Assembly (NCBI GenBank): GCA_016795485.1
Contig: JAEUHM010000033.1
Location: forward strand, 52,550-116,549
Length of the DNA stretch: 64,000 nt
Direction: 5' to 3'
Origin: Verrucomicrobiaceae bacterium
Lineage (GTDB): Bacteria; Verrucomicrobiota; Verrucomicrobiia; Verrucomicrobiales; Verrucomicrobiaceae
Made by a program: the position numbers and the translations under genes. Positions 25,589 to 34,904 of this stretch are shown piece after piece. Position 1 is the stretch's first letter. Every line of letters begins with the position of its first letter. Under the pieces are notes generated by a model. It was given only the letters and a program-made list of their open reading frames with translations. It was not told the DNA's origin and made no database searches.

Positions 25589-26332
25589 ATGATGCGGGCA
25601 GCGATCCTCGGATGTTGGGTCGGTGCCCTGTTTGTCGCAGCGACAGCCATCTGGCTGAATCTGTACTGGGCGCTGCTGATGCTGCTGCCTCCAGTGGGAC
25701 TGAGCTTGTGGGCTACATTGATGCCTCGTTGCGACTGGTGGGGCCCGGTGCTGCAGCGTTTTACATCCCGCTACCGCGAGGTGCTGCTGAGCTTTGACCT
25801 AGCGCCAGATCCTGAAGAAACCCCGGCGGTGCTCGTGCTGCTGGAGCGCTACAATGCGCGGGGAATGTTCCTTGTAGACATCCGCAGGGTGAAGAGACAT
25901 CCAGAACTAGTGAAGGAGATCGTAGCGCGCGGTCATGGCATCTCCTGCGCGCTCTCTAATCGGCGATCGTGGATGATTTCGCCGAAGCGAGTGATCGAGG
26001 AGATCAGTGATTGCTGTGAGTTGATCAACGACCTTGTGCCGGACTATCCCTTGCAATGGTTTGCCCTGCCTGGGACGCGAGTGCCGCCGTGGTTGCATCC
26101 CGCGCTTGATCCGATGGGGCTACGAGTCATAGGCCACTCTGCCGATGATGGCGGTGTGCAAGTGCAGGACATGGAGAAGGTGCTGCTGCATCTGCGGAAA
26201 GATGTGCACAAGGGCGGCGTCATTCGCTTCCATCACGGCCAAATGGATGTACGCGGGAATGGATGCAGCGCGGAGTTGCTGGAGGAGATGCTGATCTGGT
26301 TCCGCGGGCAAGCCTACACGATGGGAGGCTAG
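25589..26332 (+). CDS. NodB-fold (polysaccharide deacetylase-like) protein, catalytic motifs degenerate
   Basis: A 247-residue protein with two N-terminal membrane segments (about 5-23 and 26-44) and a NodB-like barrel after them. Equivalents of the family motifs can be placed: LSFDLAPDPEETP for TFDDGP, RHPELVKEIVARGHGI, then SCALSNRR where active enzymes have HSxxH, LPGTRVPPW for motif 3 and GGVIRFHHG for motif 5. The second Asp of motif 1 and both His of motif 2, the metal ligands, are absent, so metal-dependent deacetylation is unlikely. It may bind glycan or be a relic. It lies 12 bases after the cyclophilin gene. Confidence 0.55.
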   Translation: MMRAAILGCWVGALFVAATAIWLNLYWALLMLLPPVGLSLWATLMPRCDWWGPVLQRFTSRYREVLLSFDLAPDPEETPAVLVLLERYNARGMFLVDIRRVKRHPELVKEIVARGHGISCALSNRRSWMISPKRVIEEISDCCELINDLVPDYPLQWFALPGTRVPPWLHPALDPMGLRVIGHSADDGGVQVQDMEKVLLHLRKDVHKGGVIRFHHGQMDVRGNGCSAELLEEMLIWFRGQAYTMGG

Positions 26333-26361
26333 AGTTTGGGATTGCGGCTGGGTTTGACGAG

Positions 26362-27681
26362 TTACTCCACGATCTCGCCAACTAGCAGAAGCGCACCAGC
26401 GTAAAGACCATTCACGGCGAACTTGGTTGGGTCTTTGATGGTCTCATTGCGCGCCGACAGGATCTTTGCTTTGTCTGGAGCCTCAGCATCAAGCGTGATC
26501 TTCACGTTGTGTATTTCGTCTGTTAATAGATCTCCAATCATCATGGTGCTGAGCCGGTGATAGGTGCAGTAGGAATCAAATGCGGTGCGTGAGGTCTCTT
26601 TTCCATCAAGGCTGACGGTCACTTTGCCAACATCAGGCCCGATGACTTGATAGAGAGCACAGCGGGTGCCTTTGAACTTGAACTGCAAGGTCGAGCCGGG
26701 TTGATTTGCGAAGAAGAGTTGGCTCATGCGATTGGCAAACCGCTTGCCGAGTTCGTGGGTCTTCATGTCGAGAGGCTCGAAGCCTTTGAGCATGGTGGGC
26801 TTGAGCGCGAGCATTTTGGCTGCGGCATAGTGGTCGTTCATCAGGGGCTGCTTCAGCGTGTGTGGACCGGAAGGTGCCTTGGTGACCTTCATGATCTCAT
26901 CAAGACCACGAGCCACCGCTTCCTTGTAGAGCTCATGTCCCGTCTCTACGTGAGGGTGTACCGAGTCTGGAGCAAAGACGAACTTGTCTCCAAGCGCCTT
27001 CTTTTCGTCTTCTGACTTGGGCAGTGGTGCGCGCCAGACAAGTCGTCCTTCTTTGGCAAGTTTGGCCACTTCCATCGCCATATGGATGGTGGGCACGCCA
27101 TAGTGATCTGCCACTTCCTCCATGGCCGAGGCAGAACGCTGAAAGTGACCTTCAACCATGGCTGGAGCGAGAGCTTCCGTGAGCGTGTAAACGAAACCGA
27201 TATCGCACTCAGGATAAGCAGCCCAAGTCTGGCGCACGATACCCTCCATGCAGCGCTTGATCTGTTCAGGAGGAGAGCCACCATCGTTGACTGCGAACTC
27301 AACAAGCAGCAAATCTGGCTGCTGATCGAGCACATCTTGCTTCAAGCGTGCCACACCCAGATCCGAGCCAGTGCCGCCGATAGCAGCATTGATCTCACTC
27401 CACTGCGCATTGGGAAAACGCTCCTTGAGCAGTGCAAGGCTCTTGGGCCTCCAGCCCTGCTGAGCAGTGATGGAACCGCCGAGATAGCCGACTTTGACCT
27501 TGGTGCCCGGCGTCTGTGCTTTCTTGAAAAAATGAGGCCATCCGTCTCGTGGTCTGCACTCTTTTGCTGGGGAGAAAGCCGAGTAGTCTTCTTTATTGGC
27601 TACGGGATCTGCTGCAAAAACGAATGCCTCTGCCAGAACGAGGAGCGACATCACAGACAAGGAGCGAAAGGCGGAAAGCAT
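26362..27681 (-). CDS. Exported SGNH/GDSL-type hydrolase
   Basis: A 439-residue protein with a signal peptide (MLSAFRSLSVMSLLVLAEAFVFA). SGNH blocks can be seen: GYLGGSITAQ (block I, with GGS in place of GDS), INAAIGGTGSD (block II Gly), VEFAVNDGG (block III Asn) and DSVHPH (block V Asp-His). About 150 further residues form a beta-rich C-terminal domain. Enzymes of this class remove acyl groups from sugars or lipids; here the target is probably a polysaccharide outside the cell. The start at 27681 follows from the signal peptide. The upstream promoter region is shared with the divergent GreA-like gene. Confidence 0.72.
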   Translation of the reverse strand: MLSAFRSLSVMSLLVLAEAFVFAADPVANKEDYSAFSPAKECRPRDGWPHFFKKAQTPGTKVKVGYLGGSITAQQGWRPKSLALLKERFPNAQWSEINAAIGGTGSDLGVARLKQDVLDQQPDLLLVEFAVNDGGSPPEQIKRCMEGIVRQTWAAYPECDIGFVYTLTEALAPAMVEGHFQRSASAMEEVADHYGVPTIHMAMEVAKLAKEGRLVWRAPLPKSEDEKKALGDKFVFAPDSVHPHVETGHELYKEAVARGLDEIMKVTKAPSGPHTLKQPLMNDHYAAAKMLALKPTMLKGFEPLDMKTHELGKRFANRMSQLFFANQPGSTLQFKFKGTRCALYQVIGPDVGKVTVSLDGKETSRTAFDSYCTYHRLSTMMIGDLLTDEIHNVKITLDAEAPDKAKILSARNETIKDPTKFAVNGLYAGALLLVGEIVE

Positions 27682-27805
27682 GGTGCAGGATAGAAGCCGT
27701 GATCGTGGCAGGCAACCAAGATTGCAACGGGCATTGACAACGAGGGGCAGTTGCGGCCATACACGGTGGTCCAATGGGTCTCCGCCCAAGTTTTCCAGCC
27801 GTACT

Positions 27806-28276
27806 ATGTCTACCTCTGCCGTCCTTGAGCAAATCATCGCAACACTTGAAGCTGAGTTGATGACTCTGACGCGGGCAGCGCGGGATTCGTATGCTGCCGC
27901 AACCGATCCCGATAGCCGCGCGGAGAACAAGTATGACACGCGCACACTGGAAGCATCCTATGTGGCTAGAGGGCAGGCTCAGCGTGTGGCGGAGGTCACA
28001 GAAGCGGTAGAGATGTTCAAAGGACTGCGTGCGGCAGCCATCACTGGGCAGATGGTGTCCATTGGCTCGCTGGTAGCATTGAAAGCTCCTGGAGAAACGA
28101 TGCACTGTTTTTTGGGGCCAGCCGCAGGTGGAACCCAAGTCGAACATGAAGGTGTGGTCGTGGATGTGGTAACGCCCACTTCTCCACTGGGACAGAAGTT
28201 GCTGGGTAGCAAAGATGGCGCAACGATACAGATAAGCCCCACTTTCTCCGCTGTGGTGGAGATCCTTGAGGCTTGA
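27806..28276 (+). CDS. GreA/GreB-family transcription factor homologue
   Basis: A 156-residue protein. The N-terminal half is helical (LEQIIATLEAELMTLTRAARDSYAAATDPDSRAENKYDTR...), and the C-terminal half matches the GreA/GreB FKBP-like RNA-polymerase-binding domain (VSIGSLVAL, GVVVDVVTPTSPLGQKLLGSKDGATI). The 'D(P/S)RAENKYDTR' segment is characteristic of a Gre-like subgroup distinct from classical GreA. The helical hairpin is short, and I cannot confirm the acidic tip that stimulates transcript cleavage. It probably modulates RNA polymerase through the secondary channel. Confidence 0.7.
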   Translation: MSTSAVLEQIIATLEAELMTLTRAARDSYAAATDPDSRAENKYDTRTLEASYVARGQAQRVAEVTEAVEMFKGLRAAAITGQMVSIGSLVALKAPGETMHCFLGPAAGGTQVEHEGVVVDVVTPTSPLGQKLLGSKDGATIQISPTFSAVVEILEA

Positions 28277-28282
28277 GATGGC

Positions 28283-29452
28283 TTATTGAAGGCGAACGGT
28301 GCGCTTTTTGTCCAGCTTCAGGATGTCGCCTGTCTTCCAAGCGGGAGTGGCCTTCGGATCGGTCATCTTCTCGCCATTGAGCTGAACGCTACCTTGTTGG
28401 ATGAGGCGGCGTGCATCACCACCTGAGATGGTGGCTCCAAGAGTAGTGAAAGCGTGCAGTACTACGCCTAACAGGTCGGTGCGGTCGGTCAAAGTAAGTT
28501 CGGGGAGGTCAGCGGCAGTGAGGTCGCGCTTGCTGAAGCGCAGATCCCAGTCATCCCGACATTCTTGAGCCGCAGTGGCACTGTGATAAACGGCGACACA
28601 CTTGGCAGCGAGTTGCTTTTTGGCCTCCATGGGATGCATGGCTGGATCCAGGCGCTCGCCAAGAACGAGCAGGTAGTATTTGGCCATCAACTCGTCAGGA
28701 ATGGACATGAGCTTGCCAAACATCTCCTTCGGCGCGTCCGTGAGGCCCACGTAGTTGCCAAGGGACTTGGACATCTTCTTCACGCCATCAAGACCTTCGA
28801 GCAGAGGCAGCGTCATGACGACTTGCGGCTCCTGGCCTTCCTCTTTTTGAAGATCGCGGCCCACCAGGATGTTAAAAAGTTGATCGCTGCCGCCGATCTC
28901 AACATCCGAGCGCACCACGACGGAGTCCCAGCCCTGCATGATGGGGTACTGCAGTTCATGCAGGCGAACCTCCTGGCTGTTTGCCACGCGATTCTTGAAA
29001 TCCTCGCGCTGCAACATCTGCTGAAGGGTGACGCGTGCGTTGAGCTTAATGACATCCGTAAACGCCATGGATTTGAACCAAGAGCCATTGAAGACGACCT
29101 CGGTGCGCTCTTTGTCGAGCACGAGGAAGGCTTGATCCGTGTAAGTCTTGGCGTTGGCGCTAATCTCCTCGTAGCTCAGTGGGGGGCGTGTGGTGGAACG
29201 GCCTGTGGGGTCACCAATCATCGCGGTGAAGTCGCCAATGATGAGCACGATGTGGTGCCCGAGTTCCTGGAACTGGCGAAGTTTGCGCAAAGCCACAGCA
29301 TGACCAAGATGGATGTCTGGTGACGTGGGATCGACACCAAGCTTGATACGCAAAGGCTTGCCGCGAGCGAGTTTGGCCTCCAGTTCTTTGGTAGAATGGA
29401 TGGTTACAGTGCCCTGAGTCAGGATGTCGAGTTGTTCAGCGGGGGAAAGCAT
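28283..29452 (-). CDS. tyrS: Tyrosyl-tRNA synthetase
   Basis: A 389-residue class I synthetase. The HIGH motif is HLGH at about 46-49, GDFTAMIGDPTGRS follows, KKMSKSLGN at about 225-233, and a C-terminal S4 RNA-binding domain ends the protein (LIQQGSVQLNGEKMTDP). The 'GDFTAMIGDPTGRS' form and length match the TyrZ/TyrS2-like branch rather than E. coli TyrS. Convergent with the GreA-like gene (six bases apart). Confidence 0.93.
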   Translation of the reverse strand: MLSPAEQLDILTQGTVTIHSTKELEAKLARGKPLRIKLGVDPTSPDIHLGHAVALRKLRQFQELGHHIVLIIGDFTAMIGDPTGRSTTRPPLSYEEISANAKTYTDQAFLVLDKERTEVVFNGSWFKSMAFTDVIKLNARVTLQQMLQREDFKNRVANSQEVRLHELQYPIMQGWDSVVVRSDVEIGGSDQLFNILVGRDLQKEEGQEPQVVMTLPLLEGLDGVKKMSKSLGNYVGLTDAPKEMFGKLMSIPDELMAKYYLLVLGERLDPAMHPMEAKKQLAAKCVAVYHSATAAQECRDDWDLRFSKRDLTAADLPELTLTDRTDLLGVVLHAFTTLGATISGGDARRLIQQGSVQLNGEKMTDPKATPAWKTGDILKLDKKRTVRLQ

Positions 29453-29541
29453 GGAGTAGAGGCTAAAGAGCAGGGATCAGTTCGGGGTTCGATGGTCAGC
29501 GGATGAGGGCGGCTGTCAATGATGGGGAAGGCACGTTTCAA

Positions 29542-29994
29542 TCAAGCTGTGGGCTCCTTACCACTGAGGACGATGGCTCCCGTGGCTAGTAAATTGCCAG
29601 TGGCCATGTCTGTGACCGTACCGCTGGCTTGGATGAGGCCACCCATGCTGCCGTCAATGCGTGCATGGACACGAAGCGTTGCGGGAGGTGGCACAGTGCC
29701 GCCGATCTTGAACTGACGAATGGCGGTCAGTCGAACATTGAGCAGAGGGTTTTCAAGGCGTGCGCTTTGGACAACGATGCCAGCGAGTTGGGCGATGGAC
29801 TCGACCATGAGCACACCCGGAACAAGTGGCTGATCTGGGAAGTGGCCCCGGAAATAGTGTTCCGCCCCGCTTAGGATCCAAACGGCAGTGCCTTCAGTGC
29901 CTGGCGTGAGGGATTCCATTTGATGGACGAACCGAAACTCCGGCCCGTGTGGGAGGCTGGAAAGGGCTTGATCATGGGTGCTGTCCTGGGACAT
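29542..29994 (-). CDS. FabZ-like 3-hydroxyacyl-ACP dehydratase
   Basis: A hotdog-fold protein of about 150 residues. The FabZ active-site helix is clear: EHYFRGHFPDQPLVPGVLMVESIAQLAG, with the catalytic His in 'GHFP' and Glu in 'VES'. It would dehydrate 3-hydroxyacyl-ACP. I start at the ATG at 29994; ATGs at 30006 and 30012 are alternatives, and no Shine-Dalgarno decides. The gene stands divergent from plsC-GT2-methyltransferase rather than with lpxA/lpxD, which suggests a specialised lipid or polyene pathway. Confidence 0.8.
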   Translation of the reverse strand: MSQDSTHDQALSSLPHGPEFRFVHQMESLTPGTEGTAVWILSGAEHYFRGHFPDQPLVPGVLMVESIAQLAGIVVQSARLENPLLNVRLTAIRQFKIGGTVPPPATLRVHARIDGSMGGLIQASGTVTDMATGNLLATGAIVLSGKEPTA

Positions 29995-30045
29995 ACTAAC
30001 GCCCATACGCATGAAGCGCGGGCGCGGCAAACGGCAACCTCACTC

Positions 30046-30801
30046 ATGGCTGCCATTCTGAACGGGATTCGGATTTGGGCGGCCGCTTTGGCCTGTGCAA
30101 TCTACTGGGGAGTGGGGGGCGGGTTGTTTTTGCTCGTGGGGATGGTGCTGGGTCCTATTCTGCCAGAAAAAGTAGGGCGCCGTGTGGGTGGAGGGCTTAT
30201 CCAAGGCGCGTTTGCAGGTTTTGTGATGCTGTTGCGAGTGTTTGGTATCGCCCACTGTCGGATGATAGGTTTCGAGAAGCTAAAAGAGGTCAATGGGGCG
30301 TTTATCTTGGCTCCCAATCACCCTGCGATTTGGGATGCGGTGTTCATCCTGGCCAAGCAAGGCGGTCTGACCTGCATTCTGAAGGCATCCTTGCTGAAGA
30401 ACCCGCTGACGATGGGAGGTGCACGTCTGGCGCGCTTCATTCCCAACGAACCGGCAGTGGAGATGGTGAAAAAGTGCGTGAAGAGCCTGGAAGAAGGACG
30501 CGCCCTGCTGCTGTTTCCGGAAGGCACGCGTACCTGGCGTCGTGAGGGTGTGGTTAACGAGTTCCGCGGTGGCGTGGCGATCCTTGCGCGTCAGACGCGG
30601 TTGCCCGTCTATCCGGTGTTCGTCTCGACTACGACGTTCTTTGGAGCCAAGGGAACTCCTGCCTGGAGGCCTGACCCGGCTCGCAGCGACATCACGATGC
30701 TTTTGGGCGATCCACTGGTCTGCGGTGAACAGGAAAGTTCTCACGACTTTCTGGAACGGTTGCGTGCAGAGTATATCAGGGCACTCTCCCGACCTTCCTG
30801 A
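30046..30801 (+). CDS. 1-acyl-glycerol-3-phosphate acyltransferase-like (PlsC family)
   Basis: A 251-residue membrane-associated acyltransferase. Two hydrophobic segments occur at about 6-25 and 27-45. The catalytic NHPAIWD (HX4D) lies at about 87-93 and the glycerol-phosphate-binding FPEGTR at about 157-162, followed by GGVAILARQTRLPVYPVFV. I chose the ATG at 30046 because the upstream in-frame sequence overlaps the divergent fabZ-like gene. The stop is immediately followed by the ATG of the glycosyltransferase, so the two are coupled. In phospholipid synthesis it makes phosphatidate, but homologues in specialised lipid clusters use other acceptors. Confidence 0.85.
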   Translation: MAAILNGIRIWAAALACAIYWGVGGGLFLLVGMVLGPILPEKVGRRVGGGLIQGAFAGFVMLLRVFGIAHCRMIGFEKLKEVNGAFILAPNHPAIWDAVFILAKQGGLTCILKASLLKNPLTMGGARLARFIPNEPAVEMVKKCVKSLEEGRALLLFPEGTRTWRREGVVNEFRGGVAILARQTRLPVYPVFVSTTTFFGAKGTPAWRPDPARSDITMLLGDPLVCGEQESSHDFLERLRAEYIRALSRPS

Positions 30802-31581
30802 ATGAGACTGGTTGTCCTCATCCCATCCTACAACACCGGCAGCGCGCTTTTGCAGAGCACGGTGAGGGCCGCATTAGGTCGTCATCCCGAGGTGTGGGTG
30901 GTGATTGATGGTAGTACAGACGGCAGCAGTGATGCATTGGATGGATGGGAACGCGACTACTCTGGGCTGAAGGTTTTCAAGCTGCCAAAGAATGCCGGTA
31001 AAGGCTCTGCCATCTTGCATGGAGCCAAATGTGCCGATGCTGAGGGAGTGACGCATTTGCTCGCAATGGATGCAGACGGGCAACATCCGGCGGATCGCAT
31101 TGAGAAGTTCGTTCAGGTGTCCTGTGAGCATCCCGAGGCCATGCTCCTGGGGTGTCCCGTGTTTGGCCCGGAAGCACCGCAACTGCGAGTGCAGGGCAGG
31201 AAGATCTCTAACGCGTGGAGCAACCTGGAGACGCTGGGCTGGGGCATAGGAGATTCGTTGTTCGGCATGCGCGTGTATCCGGTGAAAGCGCTCCTGCGGG
31301 CCTTTCAGAGCACGCTTTTCGCCCGCAGGTTCGACTTTGATACGGAGATCGCGGTGAGGATTGCTTGGCAAGGCGTTCCGATCGTCAATGTGCCGACTGC
31401 GGTGAAGTATTTGAGCAAAGACGAGGGCGGTGTTTCGCAGTTTCGCTATTTCCGGGACAACACGCTGCTGACGTGGATGCACGCCAGACTGCTGATTGGG
31501 TTCTTTCTTCGATTGCCGGTGCTCTCGTGGCGTCTAGTGCGCGGAGGCAATCCGCTGAAGCACGTAAAGATCAGGTCATAA
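30802..31581 (+). CDS. Family 2 glycosyltransferase
   Basis: A 259-residue GT-A enzyme. VVLIPSYNTG opens the nucleotide-binding fold, VVIDGSTDGS follows, GKGSAILHGA, then AMDADGQHPAD with the metal-binding DxD. It is closest in pattern to polyprenyl-phosphate mannose/glucose synthases (DPM1-like) but has no C-terminal membrane hairpin beyond a moderately hydrophobic FFLRLPVLSWRL. It is immediately downstream of plsC with no gap and overlaps the next methyltransferase by one base. Confidence 0.82.
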   Translation: MRLVVLIPSYNTGSALLQSTVRAALGRHPEVWVVIDGSTDGSSDALDGWERDYSGLKVFKLPKNAGKGSAILHGAKCADAEGVTHLLAMDADGQHPADRIEKFVQVSCEHPEAMLLGCPVFGPEAPQLRVQGRKISNAWSNLETLGWGIGDSLFGMRVYPVKALLRAFQSTLFARRFDFDTEIAVRIAWQGVPIVNVPTAVKYLSKDEGGVSQFRYFRDNTLLTWMHARLLIGFFLRLPVLSWRLVRGGNPLKHVKIRS

Positions 31582-32243
31582 TGGAGCCACCGACCCAACA
31601 ACAACTTGCAGCTATTGCCTCAGCGTGTGATCGCCGTTGGGACCGGCACTACACGAGGAGCAAGCTAGCTACTGACCCGGTCTATTTGGCGGTTGCGGAG
31701 GTTTTGCACCCTACGATTTCGCCGGTGCTGGACATTGGCTGTGGCATGGGCCTGCTGGCGCATTATCTGCGGGCCTGCGGGATCAGTTCTCCCGTGGATG
31801 GATTTGATTTTGACGAACGAAAAATACGCAGCGCGGTGAGTATGGCCCGGCGGGCTGCATTGAAGGACGTGCACTTTCACTGTGGCGATGCACGAGAGGG
31901 CTTGAATGCATTCAGTGGCAGCGTGGTGATCCTGGACGTGTTGCAGTATCTTGGGCCCGAGCAACAGCGTGAACTGTTACTGGCTGCGGCAGGGCGGGTA
32001 GCTGCAGGTTGTTGTTTAGTGATCCGCTCTGGCCTTCGTGATGATAGCTGGCGCTATGGAGTAACTCGGCTGGGTGACTGGGTGGCCAAGCTATCGCTTT
32101 GGATGAAGGCGGGGCCAGTGCAGTACCCAACGGCTGAAGAACTGCGGCAGCTACTGAGTGAGCAAGGGCTCGCCGTGACCGTTTCGCCGCTTTGGGGAGG
32201 CACGCCGTTCAATAACCATCTTATCGTGGCCCGCAGAGCCTAG
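31581..32243 (+). CDS. SAM-dependent methyltransferase
   Basis: A 220-residue class I methyltransferase: motif I VLDIGCGMGLLAHYL at about 50-64, VDGFDFDERKI (acidic end of strand 2), CGDAREGL and VVILDVLQYLG (motif IV). The substrate is unknown. It starts on the TAATG overlap with the glycosyltransferase gene and finishes the plsC-GT2-methyltransferase operon. Confidence 0.78.
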   Translation: MEPPTQQQLAAIASACDRRWDRHYTRSKLATDPVYLAVAEVLHPTISPVLDIGCGMGLLAHYLRACGISSPVDGFDFDERKIRSAVSMARRAALKDVHFHCGDAREGLNAFSGSVVILDVLQYLGPEQQRELLLAAAGRVAAGCCLVIRSGLRDDSWRYGVTRLGDWVAKLSLWMKAGPVQYPTAEELRQLLSEQGLAVTVSPLWGGTPFNNHLIVARRA

Positions 32244-32259
32244 AAGAAGCATTGGAACT

Positions 32260-34890
32260 ATGAGCATGGCAGTCATGCGTTGTCTCCCGGACGGAACCCT
32301 CGTGAAGGAAGGCGAGTGGCCGAGGCTGGTTGAGGAAGCATGGCAGAAGAGTGATGCGGACGCCTGTCTTGCGCTGGCTATATCCGAAAGGGATGGAGCT
32401 GAAGGCGAGATGGTTGGCTGGCTGCGTGACTGGGGCAGGGCTTTCATGATGAGGCTGTGTCAGGTGCGCAATCTGACGGGCATGGACAAGCCGCCAGAAG
32501 GCTTGTCGGCAGAGTTTGTGGCAAAAAGACCGCTCATCCAGGGTGCAGAGTACCTTTCAGACGAGACGATGTCCAGACTGTGGCGTGATATGGTCCGATG
32601 TGTCGAACAAACATCTGCGGGGGACTTGGAGCGGTGGTTGGAGACTGTTGGAGCTCACTGGCAGGGCGTTGGCAGGCTGACGCTTCATTTGGCGGAAAAC
32701 AAGCAGGACCCAGTGCGTCCGTTTGCCTTTGTGGCTACATTTGCGGAGAAGGTGAGTGAAAGCGGGAGGCTGCAACACCTGCCGCTAGCACGCGCGGTTC
32801 AGCACTTTCAGGCCAAAGGTGATGCGGCCGCACTAGATAACTTGATGCGACCCCTGCGTGCTTCAGCTGAGCGCAGTGATTTGATCCGTCGACTGCTGGG
32901 TAGCCGACAGATATTCCAAGCATTGGCGTGGACTCCCGCAGAGGCTTATGACTTGGTGAAGGAGTTAGCGCTTCTGCGCGAGTGTGGCCTCGTGGTGCGT
33001 GTTCCGGACTGGTGGACCGGTGGTAAACCAGCTAGGCCGGTGGTGCAGGTGATGCTGGAGCCTGAGCAGAAGTCTGAAACCGGTGTCGGTGGCATGCTGT
33101 CATTTCGACTTGGTGTCTCCATGAACGGCGAGCTACTAACGCCTGAAGAGTTGGAGAAAATCAAGCAGGCAGGAGCCGGATTGGTCAGCTTGAAAGGGAA
33201 ATGGGTAGAAGTAAATCACGAGAAACTGTCTCAGATGATGAGTCATTGGCAGCGGGTTCAACGCCTGCATGCAGACGGTGGCGTGGGTTTTCACGAAGGT
33301 ATGAGATGGCTTGCGGGTTTTGGTAGTCGCGGTGGTGTAATTGACCTTCAAAGCTCAGGGTTAGAGCAGGGAATGGACTGGGCAGAAGTCGTTGCAGGCA
33401 AGGAGTTGGAGAAGGTTCTAAATGATGTGCGCCAACCGGATGAAGTGAGCGATCCAGTGGGCTTGAACGCCAGCCTGCGGCCGTATCAGAAGAGGGGTGT
33501 CGCGTGGTTGAGTACCATGAATCGTCTCGGACTCGGCGCATGTCTCGCAGACGACATGGGATTGGGCAAGACGCTCCAGGTGATCGCGTTTTTGTTGAAT
33601 CTCAAAGAGCAGGGAAGGCGAGTTCGTGCCCTGGTGGTTTGCCCTGCGTCTCTCATTGGCAACTGGCGGGCCGAGTGTAGAAAGTTTGCACCGGATTTGC
33701 AGGTCTGTGTGGCTCATCACACCGCGAGAGAGCAAGGGGAAAACATGAGTGAGGCGGATGTGGTGATAACGACTTATCTCCAGGTGGCAAAACGCGAGGA
33801 CTTGCAAAAGAGAGCGTGGAGTCTGGTCATCCTGGATGAGGCCCAGGCCATCAAAAATCCTTCAACAACTCAAACGAAAGCAGTGAAGCGATTGCAAGCG
33901 AGGCATCGGATCGCGCTGACCGGCACGCCTGTGGAGAATCGTCCAGGCGACCTTTGGAGTTTGTTTGATTTTCTCAACCCAGGCTTGCTGGGAAGCGCGG
34001 AGAGTTTTGCCCTGCATCTCAAAGCGGTGGAAGGACCTCGTGGAGTGGATTATGGCCCGTTGCGGCGGTTGGCTGGTCCTTACATCCTTCGGAGGATGAA
34101 AACCGATAAAAAGATCATCCAAGATTTGCCGGAGAAGATTGAGGTGAAGGAGCGCTGTTATCTCACCAAGAAGCAGGCGATGTTGTACGGTCGGTTGGTC
34201 GAACATTTGAGGACCCGACTAGCTGATCCCACGGCGGATGCCATGACTCGTCGAGGGCTTGTGCTGGGTTGTCTGCTGAAGTTCAAGCAGATATGCAATC
34301 ACCCTTCTCAGTTTAATGGAGATGGCCAGTTCAGAACAGAAGACAGTGGCAAGTTCCAACGCCTGACAGAGATTTGCACCGAACTAGCATCCAGACAGGA
34401 GCGCGTGCTGGTGTTTACGCAGTTTCAAGAGACGTGCGAGCCGTTGGCATTCTGTCTACGTGAGGTATTTGGCAGAGAAGGGTTGGTTCTACACGGTGGC
34501 ACGCCTGTGTCACGGCGGGCTGCGTTGGTGGAACAGTTTCAGCGCTCGGATGGCCCGCCCTATTTTGTGATCTCGGTCAAAGCCGGAGGAACGGGTTTGA
34601 CGCTGACGGCTGCAACGCAGGTGATTCACTTCGATCGGTGGTGGAATCCAGCCGTGGAGAATCAAGCAACCGACCGGGCGTTTCGGATTGGACAGAAACG
34701 CAATGTCGTGGTGCATAAGTTCGTAGTGCCAGGAACGATTGAGGAGCGTGTGGATCGACTTTTGGAGTCTAAGCGTGATTTGGCAGAGAATCTAATTGGT
34801 GATGGAGGCGGTGAACTGTCATTGAGTGAGATGAGCAATGACGAACTGCTGCAAATGGTGGCTCTGGACATTGAATCTGCCTCCATCTAG
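32260..34890 (+). CDS. SNF2-family DNA-dependent ATPase/helicase
   Basis: An 876-residue bacterial SNF2 protein. An N-terminal SNF2-associated region (about 200-360, with LVSLKGKWVEVNHEKL) precedes the ATPase core. Walker A DDMGLGKT lies at about 429-436, Walker B LDEAQAIKN at about 526-534, ALTGTPVENR follows, and helicase motifs V-VI are VKAGGTGLTLT and QATDRAFRIGQ. No SWIM zinc finger is seen at the N-terminus. Such enzymes remodel protein-DNA or RNA polymerase complexes (RapA-like) or act in repair. It lies 16 bases after the methyltransferase and 14 before lutC. Confidence 0.9.
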   Translation: MSMAVMRCLPDGTLVKEGEWPRLVEEAWQKSDADACLALAISERDGAEGEMVGWLRDWGRAFMMRLCQVRNLTGMDKPPEGLSAEFVAKRPLIQGAEYLSDETMSRLWRDMVRCVEQTSAGDLERWLETVGAHWQGVGRLTLHLAENKQDPVRPFAFVATFAEKVSESGRLQHLPLARAVQHFQAKGDAAALDNLMRPLRASAERSDLIRRLLGSRQIFQALAWTPAEAYDLVKELALLRECGLVVRVPDWWTGGKPARPVVQVMLEPEQKSETGVGGMLSFRLGVSMNGELLTPEELEKIKQAGAGLVSLKGKWVEVNHEKLSQMMSHWQRVQRLHADGGVGFHEGMRWLAGFGSRGGVIDLQSSGLEQGMDWAEVVAGKELEKVLNDVRQPDEVSDPVGLNASLRPYQKRGVAWLSTMNRLGLGACLADDMGLGKTLQVIAFLLNLKEQGRRVRALVVCPASLIGNWRAECRKFAPDLQVCVAHHTAREQGENMSEADVVITTYLQVAKREDLQKRAWSLVILDEAQAIKNPSTTQTKAVKRLQARHRIALTGTPVENRPGDLWSLFDFLNPGLLGSAESFALHLKAVEGPRGVDYGPLRRLAGPYILRRMKTDKKIIQDLPEKIEVKERCYLTKKQAMLYGRLVEHLRTRLADPTADAMTRRGLVLGCLLKFKQICNHPSQFNGDGQFRTEDSGKFQRLTEICTELASRQERVLVFTQFQETCEPLAFCLREVFGREGLVLHGGTPVSRRAALVEQFQRSDGPPYFVISVKAGGTGLTLTAATQVIHFDRWWNPAVENQATDRAFRIGQKRNVVVHKFVVPGTIEERVDRLLESKRDLAENLIGDGGGELSLSEMSNDELLQMVALDIESASI

Positions 34891-34904
34891 CATGGAGCAG
34901 ACCC

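Noticed and set aside
26362..27681. SGNH hydrolase inactive because GDS is GGS
   Set aside because: The nucleophile Ser and the other block residues are present, and GGS variants occur in this superfamily; no ground for calling it inactive.
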